DNA of 64,000 nt from an uncultured Gammaproteobacteria bacterium (GTDB lineage Bacteria > Pseudomonadota > Gammaproteobacteria > Arenicellales > JAANXG01), in assembly GCA_947259175.1 (NCBI GenBank), contig CAMYKW010000027.1, positions 1 through 64,000 of the forward strand, in the 5' to 3' direction. Below are positions 57,015-64,000 of the stretch, in pieces; the stretch's first letter is position 1; every line of letters starts with the position of its first letter. The notes under the pieces are model-generated. The model made no database searches and was not told the origin of the DNA. It worked only from the letters and a program-made list of their open reading frames with translations. Position numbers and translations under genes: made by a program.

Positions 57015-57530
57015 ATGAATACATGGATTATCCGGGGCTGGGTCAGCGTGTCGATTCTTGCGCTGACCTCGATTGCCCAGGCCGAGACCGTATTGATGTC
57101 CGAGGAGTGGGGCGCCAAGGCGTGTCAGGCGTGGAACGCCGAACCGGTCTTGACCGATGAGTTGTTGCAGTCAGGTTGGGTAGCCAATAACAAGGACCGC
57201 GGGCACAAGATCATGCACGTGTACCGCACCGACTGCGCGGACAGCCCGCGGGTGGAGCTGCGCCTAGCCGAGCAGGACGGCAAGGCCAACTGCGTCTACG
57301 GCGGCAAAGTGGAAAACGAACCCGATTTGGATGTCGATTACATAATGCACGCCAAGACCAAGCGTTGGCTGCAGATGGGTAACGGAGACTACGGTCCCAT
57401 GTGGGCGATGATGAGTTTTCGCCTCAAATTCTCCGGACCCAAGATGGAGGCCATGAACAATATGGGTCCGTTCAAGAAATTCCTGCTGTTGGTGGGTCAG
57501 GTCCCATCTTCCGCCGAGAGTTGTCCCTGA
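57015..57530 (+). CDS. Secreted SCP2-like sterol/lipid-binding protein
   Basis: Signal peptide; GPMWAMMSFRLKFSGPKMEAMNNMGPFKKFLLLVGQV resembling SCP2-like domains. Confidence 0.6.
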   Translation: MNTWIIRGWVSVSILALTSIAQAETVLMSEEWGAKACQAWNAEPVLTDELLQSGWVANNKDRGHKIMHVYRTDCADSPRVELRLAEQDGKANCVYGGKVENEPDLDVDYIMHAKTKRWLQMGNGDYGPMWAMMSFRLKFSGPKMEAMNNMGPFKKFLLLVGQVPSSAESCP

Positions 57531-57555
57531 GGTCATCCCCTGAGGCCATCCGACG

Positions 57556-57580
57556 CCGGGGCCGGTCGCACCGGCCCCGG
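57556..57580. terminator. Strong GC hairpin, possible terminator
   Basis: CCGGGGCCGGT-CGC-ACCGGCCCCGG, 11-bp perfect stem, no clear T tract. Confidence 0.4.
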
Positions 57581-57730
57581 GGCTGGTTTCCGCCACCGCA
57601 CCCCGCTCTAATCCTTCCATAATTCCCCGCAGTTGCTATCCTGTAAGATAGCGGTGCGGCCTCCGGGTTGGTGTGCGCCTGCTTTACACGTAAGATGAAC
57701 TTACTTCGCACAGCCCAGCGGGGATGACTC

Positions 57731-58900
57731 ATGGAAAATACCGATAATCCAACGAACTCCAATGTGTCCGTGGTGACCGAGGTCGCCTCTCCCGAAGTGC
57801 CGCAACCCTCCAGTGAAGCCGGGGACCCGTTGAAATATCTGGGTCTGGTGCTGGCTACCGCCGTGCGGCATCGCGCATCGGATATTCATTTCCGCGCCAA
57901 GAACCATCCTATCGTGAGGATCGACAGCGTATTGCGCCCATTACGCCAGTTCCCGGTGCTTTCGGTGACCGATATGGAGGTCCTGGCGCAAAAGATCATG
58001 AGCCCGAGACACTGGAACGATTTCGAGCGCGATTATCAAGTCGATCTTTCGTTCGGTCTGAAAGGCATTGGCCGGGTGCGCGTCAATGCCTATTTCCAGC
58101 GTGGCACCGTGGCAATGGCGTTGCGCGTTATTCAAACCCAGATCCCCACCCCCGAGGATCTCAAGTTGCCGTCGATGATTACCGACTTTACCCGCTTCGA
58201 GCGGGGTTTGGTGGTTCTCACCGGCGCCACGGGTTCCGGTAAGTCGACAACTATCGCGGCGCTAATCAATGAGATTAACTTCAATTATGCCAAGCATATC
58301 ATCACCATCGAGGACCCGGTGGAATTCATATTCAATGAAAACAGATGCATCATCTCGCAACGCGAGCTCGGCGTAGACGCGACCACCTTCGCGATGTCGA
58401 TGAAAGCGGCCTTGCGAGAAGACCCGGACGTCATCCTGCTGGGGGAAATGCGCGATCCGGAGACCATAGAGACCGCGCTCACCGCCGCAGAAACCGGCCA
58501 CCTGGTATTTTCCACCTTGCATGCGCCGGCGACTGCCGAAACCGTTACGCGCATGATTTCTGCGTTCTCCCCGGATGCTCAACCCACGATCCGCTCGAAG
58601 CTGGCGCAAAACCTGCGCGCGGTGGTGGCCCAGCGGCTGCTGCCCAAGGCCGACGGGGAGGGCCGGATCGTGGCCTGCGAGGTGATGACAGTGAGTAATC
58701 GCGTGCGCGAACTCGTACTCGATCCGCTGCGGGTGAAAGAAATCGCCGACCTGGTGCGCAAGGAATCGACGGTCGAAGGGATGCTGTCTTTCGATCAACA
58801 TCTGTTTGAGCTGTGCCGCGGCGGAGACATCACCGAAGAGACCGCACTGCAACACGCCAGCAGCGCGACCGACCTGCGTTTGAAGCTGGACGGCTTCTAG
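57731..58900 (+). CDS. PilT/PilU-type twitching motility ATPase
   Basis: RASDIHFRAKNHPIVRID; VVLTGATGSGKSTTIAALINEIN; REDPDVILLGEMRDPETIETALTAAETGHLVFSTLHA. Confidence 0.94.
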   Translation: MENTDNPTNSNVSVVTEVASPEVPQPSSEAGDPLKYLGLVLATAVRHRASDIHFRAKNHPIVRIDSVLRPLRQFPVLSVTDMEVLAQKIMSPRHWNDFERDYQVDLSFGLKGIGRVRVNAYFQRGTVAMALRVIQTQIPTPEDLKLPSMITDFTRFERGLVVLTGATGSGKSTTIAALINEINFNYAKHIITIEDPVEFIFNENRCIISQRELGVDATTFAMSMKAALREDPDVILLGEMRDPETIETALTAAETGHLVFSTLHAPATAETVTRMISAFSPDAQPTIRSKLAQNLRAVVAQRLLPKADGEGRIVACEVMTVSNRVRELVLDPLRVKEIADLVRKESTVEGMLSFDQHLFELCRGGDITEETALQHASSATDLRLKLDGF

Positions 58901-58920
58901 GCCGTATTCAGCGCCCATGC

Positions 58921-58950
58921 GCGCGGGCCGCGGTCGACCACGGCCCGCGC
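58921..58950. terminator. Strong hairpin between pilU-like and LysR genes
   Basis: GCGCGGGCCG-CGGTCGACCA-CGGCCCGCGC. Confidence 0.5.
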
Positions 58951-59019
58951 GTGGTCGCACCTTTTATAAAAATTCTTTATAATCCCCCGCTGTCTCCAAA
59001 GGCTGAGTTTATGACGTAA

Positions 59020-59916
59020 ATGGCGGATCGCCGTCTCCAGGTCTTCTACACGGTCGCCCGGTTGCTGAGTTTTACCAAGGCCGCGGAGTCGTTGCATATG
59101 ACGCAGCCCGCGGTGACGTTCCAGATTCGTCAACTCGAGGAATACTTCAACACCCGGCTGTTCGACCGCACCCACAACAAGATCAGCCTCACCGAGGCCG
59201 GCGAGCAAGTATTCACCTACGCCGAACGGATCATCGGCTTGTACAACGAAATGGACAATCAGGTCCGTACCTTGACCGGTGACGTCATTGGCGTGTTGGT
59301 GATTGGCGCCAGCACCACCATCGCTGAATACCGGATTCCCAGCCTGCTGGGTCGGTTTCAAGCACGGTATTCCGATGTCAAGGTCCGCCTCAAGGTCTCC
59401 AACACCGTGGGTATCGTGCACATGGTGGAAGACAACGAGGTAGACGTGGGTATCGTCGAGGCACCCGTGACCAACAAAAATCTCGTCGTCAAGGTATGCT
59501 GGCATGATCAGTTGATGGCGGCATGTCCGCCGGAACATCCACTGTCGAAGAAAAAGTCCATCACGATCAACGAAATTCTGCCGTTTCCATTCATATGCCG
59601 AGAAGAGGGCTCTGGCACGCTGGACGTCATCGTCAGTTACTTGAAGAAAAATGGCCTGACGCTCAATGACTTGAACCTGATTATGGAATTTGGCAGCCCG
59701 GAGTCGATAAAAAGTGCCGTGGAGTCCGGGCTCGGCGTAACCCTGATTTCAGAATCCACGCTGAACAAAGAACTCAAATTGGGTACGCTGGCGGCAGTAC
59801 CCCTGGAGCCGCCGATGACGCGGCCGTTCTCCATCGTGTATCAGCGGCAAAAGTTTCGGCTGCGGGCGATGGAAGAATTTCTGAACTTTGCTGAACGGCA
59901 CTGCGACGATAAATGA
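59020..59916 (+). CDS. LysR-family transcriptional regulator
   Basis: LQVFYTVARLLSFTKAAESLHMTQPAVTFQIRQLEEYFNTRLFDRTHNKISLTEAG HTH. Confidence 0.93.
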   Translation: MADRRLQVFYTVARLLSFTKAAESLHMTQPAVTFQIRQLEEYFNTRLFDRTHNKISLTEAGEQVFTYAERIIGLYNEMDNQVRTLTGDVIGVLVIGASTTIAEYRIPSLLGRFQARYSDVKVRLKVSNTVGIVHMVEDNEVDVGIVEAPVTNKNLVVKVCWHDQLMAACPPEHPLSKKKSITINEILPFPFICREEGSGTLDVIVSYLKKNGLTLNDLNLIMEFGSPESIKSAVESGLGVTLISESTLNKELKLGTLAAVPLEPPMTRPFSIVYQRQKFRLRAMEEFLNFAERHCDDK

Positions 59917-59941
59917 CCCACCTGGGTGCCGGTTGTCGCGG

Positions 59942-60292
59942 TTGAATCCTCGGGAAAATAAACTTTTACGGCTGTATCGCCGTCTTGGCCGCGACGAACA
60001 GAGCAGCGTGCTGGATTTCGTTGAATTCTTGAACGAACGAAGCGGTGACCGTGCGCCCGAGGTGAAGGAACCGCTGAATATTCCCCGCCCCGAGAACGAG
60101 ACTGTCGTGAGTGCGATGAAAAGGCTAACCACGACTTACCCGATGTTGGAGACTCAGGATCTGCTTACCCAGGCATCGAGTCTCATGACGCAACACGTGA
60201 TGCGTGGTAGGGACGCGATGGAGATTATCGACGAACTGGAACAGCTGTTCCGCGACCACTACGAAAAAACACTGGCGGAGGACAACGGCTGA
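59942..60292 (+). CDS. Hypothetical protein (start uncertain)
   Basis: ORF open from 59888; NKLLRLYRRLGRDEQSSVLDFVEFLNERS. Confidence 0.55.
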   Translation: MNPRENKLLRLYRRLGRDEQSSVLDFVEFLNERSGDRAPEVKEPLNIPRPENETVVSAMKRLTTTYPMLETQDLLTQASSLMTQHVMRGRDAMEIIDELEQLFRDHYEKTLAEDNG

Positions 60293-60296
60293 CCGG

Positions 60297-60968
60297 TTAT
60301 AAGCGACCGGCCGGATGCTCAAACGCCACGACCGGCCAACCACGGCGTTTCGCTTCCGCGGCAAGGACTTCATCGGGATTCACCGCTACCGGATGATCCA
60401 CGATGCGCATGAGCGCCAGATCATTGTGCGAATCTGTGTAACACCAACTGCCATCAAGATTCTCTCCATGTTCTCTCATCCATGCATTGAGTAACGTAAC
60501 TTTGCCGTCCTGAAAGCAGGGCACGCCTTGCACCTCGCCGGTGAAGCGGCCGTCGATCATCTGCGGCTCGGTAGCGATCAACACGTCAACGGCGAACTCC
60601 CGGGCGATGGGTTCGGTAATAAAGCGGTTGGTCGCCGTAATGATCATCAGCGTGTGCCCTTTGGCGCGATGCCGCTCAACCAGGTCGTAGGCATGCCGGC
60701 TGATCATGGGTAGGATCTTGTCGATAACAAACTGCTGCCGCCACCGCCTGAGATCCAACGGGTCGTTGTCCTTGAGCGCCTTGAGTTGAAAGCGCAGGAA
60801 TTCGTCAATATCCAGCCTGCCGGCAACATAGTCCGCGTAGTAGCGCTCTTGCTCGGCGCGATGATGGTTTTCATCGACGACGTTGAGTTCCGCGAGATAA
60901 AGGCCCCAGGCGTGATCGCTGTCACCGCTCAACAGGGTGTTGTCCAGGTCAAATATTGCCAATGTCAT
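60297..60968 (-). CDS. HAD-family hydrolase (SerB-like)
   Basis: MTLAIFDLDNTLLSGDSDHAWG; YTDSHNDLALMRIVDHPVAVNPDEVL. Confidence 0.92.
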   Translation of the reverse strand: MTLAIFDLDNTLLSGDSDHAWGLYLAELNVVDENHHRAEQERYYADYVAGRLDIDEFLRFQLKALKDNDPLDLRRWRQQFVIDKILPMISRHAYDLVERHRAKGHTLMIITATNRFITEPIAREFAVDVLIATEPQMIDGRFTGEVQGVPCFQDGKVTLLNAWMREHGENLDGSWCYTDSHNDLALMRIVDHPVAVNPDEVLAAEAKRRGWPVVAFEHPAGRL

Positions 60969-61425
60969 GGATCGAACTGCTCATGCAAGTCAACGCTCCT
61001 CGCCGGGGTACGGCATCAACTTCTGGTGCGGTTATCCGATTCGTTCCAGCGACGCGTGCCGCGGCCATATTACGCGAACCTAATGGGGCAGCGCACAATG
61101 TCTTTTCGACGAACCGCGGTACACGCTGTTCCAGGTCGACTCGCGCCAATGAGGGGGAAATCCCCGGCGCAAGCTTCAAGCTGGAATAACAGCCGGTTCG
61201 AATTGTAAATTAAACTACCGCGATCGAGCGATTGCGGCAAAATGACCTTCGTGAAACAATGTCAGCGTTGCCCGAAATGGCGCCGGCCGCGAGCAATTCA
61301 GGGCACATGGCGGAGAGAACCGCCGCGTACGGTGCTGTGAGCAGCAACGATTGGCGCTCCGAATGTACCCGCGCGAGTCATTGCGGGACTGGAGGCGGCT
61401 GCGTATCCATGATTTCATAACACCG

Positions 61426-61956
61426 ATGACGGACGATACTCACGACGAATTCCACAACAACGATGGATACCGGCGCAATGTCGGGATCATCTTGTTCAAT
61501 CGTTATAACCAAGTATTGTGGGCGCGGCGGCGCGCCCATGACGGCTGGCAGTTCCCACAAGGCGGGGTGCGGTACAACGAGACTCCCGAGGAGGCGTTGT
61601 TTCGCGAGTTGTACGAGGAGGTCGGATTGACCCGTGAACATGTGCGTGTGATTGCCAGGACCCAGGATTGGCTTAAATACGATCTGCCCCGCAAATTGCG
61701 ACGCAGACAACGATCAACACAAGAGACATTCATGGGGCAGAAGCAAATCTGGTTCCTGCTGCGTCTGTTGTGTGAAGACTCCAAGGTGTGTCTCAATACC
61801 TCGCCCAAGCCGGAGTTCGATCAATGGCAGTGGATCGAATACTGGCGCGCGGTGGACCAGATCGTGGATTTCAAGCGTCAGGTGTACAAGATGGCGCTGA
61901 CCGAACTGGAGCGATTTCTGCCTAACCTGGCAATGAGTCCCCGCCGCTCACGATAG
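61426..61956 (+). CDS. rppH: RNA pyrophosphohydrolase RppH (Nudix)
   Basis: GYRRNVGIILFNRYNQVLWARRRAHDGWQFPQGGVRYNETPEEALFRELYEEVGL Nudix box. Confidence 0.95.
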   Translation: MTDDTHDEFHNNDGYRRNVGIILFNRYNQVLWARRRAHDGWQFPQGGVRYNETPEEALFRELYEEVGLTREHVRVIARTQDWLKYDLPRKLRRRQRSTQETFMGQKQIWFLLRLLCEDSKVCLNTSPKPEFDQWQWIEYWRAVDQIVDFKRQVYKMALTELERFLPNLAMSPRRSR

Positions 61957-61972
61957 TTCCGAGAACAACACC

Positions 61973-63067
61973 GTGAAACTCGTTAGCGTGCGCCGCAGTG
62001 TCTGGTGGTTATGTTTGCCACTGGTGTTTAACCTGGTCGGCTGTTCGACGGACAGCAACAGCGCGCCCAAGGCTTCGAAACCGCAGCGACGTGATGCCCC
62101 GCATTTAGTCGAAATCAGCGATGTCAGACGGCAAACACTCACCTATCCCTTTGAACGGTCCGGTACGTTGCGTGCGCTTCGGGAGGCGCGGATATTCAGT
62201 CAAGAGGAAGGCGCGGTATTGAAGGTGTTGGTGCGTGAGGGCGACGACGTCGCCGCCGGGGATGTGTTGGTGCGTTTGGATGACCGTGTTTTAACCGCGG
62301 AGCTGGACAAGTCCATTGCCAAACGCAGGCAATTTGAAAGTGATGTCAACCGATTGCAGCGCCTGCGCAGGAAGGATCTGTCCAGCGAGGAGACATTGAC
62401 CAAAGCGAAGACCGATTTACAGATCGCGGTTGCCGAGGAACGCTTGCTGAAAACGCGTCATGACTACATGACCATCCGTGCCCCTTTTGCCGGCACAATC
62501 GCGGAGCGTCTCATCAACGCCGGTGATGTCGCGCCGAAGCATCAACATTTAATGACTCTGGTTGATTCCTCGTCCCTGATCACCGATGTCAGCGTGTCGG
62601 AATTGCTGTTACCGGGACTGCAAGTCGGTGATGACGTGTCGGTGAGCATCGACGCGCTAGGCAAGCGGCGGCTGCCGGGTGTTATCAGCCGCATCTATCC
62701 GACTATCGATCGCGACACACGCAGGGGAAGACTGGAGGTGGTGCTGGAAAAGGTGCCGGAATCGGCGCGGGCCGGCCAATTCTGTCGGGTGGTGATCACC
62801 AGCCGGCGCACGGATGCGATAACTGTACCCCTTGCTGCGCTGCGCCGCGACGAAAACGGTGAGTACGTGTTCGTGATCGACCCAGACTTGCAGGTTCGGC
62901 GCCGCGGCATACACACCGGACTGCGCCTTTCGGATGCGGTGGAAGTGGTGTCCGGCGTGAGCGTCGGGGAGCGGGTGGTGACATCGGGCTTTCTCGATCT
63001 ACGTGAGGGACAAAAGGTGAAGCCAACGACTTCCGTGGCCGCGCCCGGTGTAACCCGTGGTGGCTAA
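61973..63067 (+). CDS. RND efflux periplasmic adaptor subunit (lipoprotein)
   Basis: LVFNLVGCS lipobox; LRALREARIFSQEEGAVLKVLVREGDDVAAGDVLVRLDD; IRAPFAGTIAERLINAGDV. Confidence 0.92.
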   Translation: MKLVSVRRSVWWLCLPLVFNLVGCSTDSNSAPKASKPQRRDAPHLVEISDVRRQTLTYPFERSGTLRALREARIFSQEEGAVLKVLVREGDDVAAGDVLVRLDDRVLTAELDKSIAKRRQFESDVNRLQRLRRKDLSSEETLTKAKTDLQIAVAEERLLKTRHDYMTIRAPFAGTIAERLINAGDVAPKHQHLMTLVDSSSLITDVSVSELLLPGLQVGDDVSVSIDALGKRRLPGVISRIYPTIDRDTRRGRLEVVLEKVPESARAGQFCRVVITSRRTDAITVPLAALRRDENGEYVFVIDPDLQVRRRGIHTGLRLSDAVEVVSGVSVGERVVTSGFLDLREGQKVKPTTSVAAPGVTRGG

Positions 63068-64000
63068 CGCCAAGCTACGCAGCGGCGGTCTGGCGGTGTG
63101 GTCCATTCGCCATCCAGTGGGTACCGTCATGATCGCGCTGGCGGTGGTGGTCTTGGGGCTCTCGGCATTAGATCGTTTGGCGGTGGACCTGCTACCGAAG
63201 CTCATCTACCCGCAGATCAGGGTGCGGATTATCGATCCCGGGGTATCCGCCAAGGTAATGGAGGATCAGGTAACGCGGCAACTCGAGGAACAGTTGGCGA
63301 TAACCGAGGACGCGATCCATGTGGAATCCAAGACCGTCGAAGGGACGAGCACCGTAAGTCTCTCGTTCCCCTACGGCAAGGATATTGATATCGCGTTGCG
63401 GGATGCAAGCACACGTTTGGATCGCGCCAAACGGTTCCTTCCCGATACCATCGATCCGCCGATCATATATAAGCTCGACCCCAGTCAGATCCCGGTCGCG
63501 GAATATGTATTGAGCTCTGTGCAACGTGATTCGGTGGCGCTGCGTACCTGGAGCGACGATGTATTCGCGAAATTCTTCCTCAATCTGCCGGGGGTGGCCG
63601 CGATCGAGGTGGGCGGCGGGCTGGTGCGCGAGATCCATGTGGTGCCGGATCAGCACCGCTTGGCCGGACTCGGATTGACCATTAACGATGTCGTAAGCGC
63701 TATTGACCGCGGCAACCTGGACCAACCCAGCGGACGACTCTCCCTGCCGGGGCTTGAATTCAGTAGCCGCACCGCCGGACGTGTGGTCAGCCTGGAGCAG
63801 TTGCGACAATTGCCTATAAGCACCCGTGGCAATGAGCAAGTGCCGTTAGGAGAGGTCGCCCAGGTCATTGACGCCCACGAGGACAACCGTCTGCGGGTGC
63901 GATTGAACGGCGTGCCCGGTGTGAAGATATCGGTGCAGAAGCAACCCGATGCCAACACCGTAGACGTCGCCGACGTAGTCTCCGCGCGCATGGCCTGGTT
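63060..64000 (+). CDS. RND efflux permease (AcrB/MMPL-type), truncated by window end; GTG start, not in ORF track
   Basis: VANAKLRSGGLAVWSIRHPVGTVMIALAVVVLGLSALDRLAVDLLPKLIYPQIRVRI...; overlaps upstream stop. Confidence 0.88.
   Translation, partial: MANAKLRSGGLAVWSIRHPVGTVMIALAVVVLGLSALDRLAVDLLPKLIYPQIRVRIIDPGVSAKVMEDQVTRQLEEQLAITEDAIHVESKTVEGTSTVSLSFPYGKDIDIALRDASTRLDRAKRFLPDTIDPPIIYKLDPSQIPVAEYVLSSVQRDSVALRTWSDDVFAKFFLNLPGVAAIEVGGGLVREIHVVPDQHRLAGLGLTINDVVSAIDRGNLDQPSGRLSLPGLEFSSRTAGRVVSLEQLRQLPISTRGNEQVPLGEVAQVIDAHEDNRLRVRLNGVPGVKISVQKQPDANTVDVADVVSARMAW

Noticed and set aside
1-64000. CRISPR arrays, tRNA/rRNA genes, transposases, prophage
   Set aside because: No regularly spaced repeats, tRNA-like folds, rRNA signatures or transposase/integrase motifs seen on reading the sequence and ORF track

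Overview
The window is GC-rich gammaproteobacterial-type chromosome, almost fully coding, organised around tungsten/molybdenum enzymes. Main blocks, left to right: (1) the 3' end of a SPINDLY/GT41 glycosyltransferase; a NarX/NarL-like two-component pair; DUF1244; moeB; and an aorABC-type tungsten aldehyde:ferredoxin oxidoreductase operon with moaD-like, small hypothetical and moaA genes. (2) moaB, a TupABC-type tungstate ABC transporter, moaE and moeA. (3) A DSF-type (diffusible signal factor) quorum-sensing locus: an RpfF-like crotonase, a dedicated acyl carrier protein, a KAS II-type ketosynthase, an RpfC-like hybrid kinase, and a REC-PAS-GGDEF-EAL protein where RpfG would be expected. (4) A FecCD/BtuCD-type ABC transporter, a subtilase fused to an HExxH putative metallopeptidase, yqeC, a frameshifted DUF6505-like gene, a sigma54 enhancer-binding protein, DUF6494, an SRPBCC protein, an HTH-PBP regulator and fdhD. 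(5) A formate dehydrogenase operon (DUF3305, DUF3306, ferredoxin, TorD-like chaperone, TAT peptide, FdhA, FdhB, two tiny lipoproteins, FdhC) preceded by a good sigma54 promoter and a perfect 9-1-9 palindrome. (6) More cofactor and housekeeping genes: ankyrin, Rieske-like, BPL, mobA, moaD, methyltransferase, moaC, S24, SDR, DUF302, cysG, ferredoxin reductase, MoxR/VWA pair, Sel1, FadL, SCP2-like, pilU/T, LysR, HAD, rppH and an RND efflux system running off the right edge. I saw no tRNA, rRNA, CRISPR array or transposase. Product calls come from reading translated motifs only; no database search was run.
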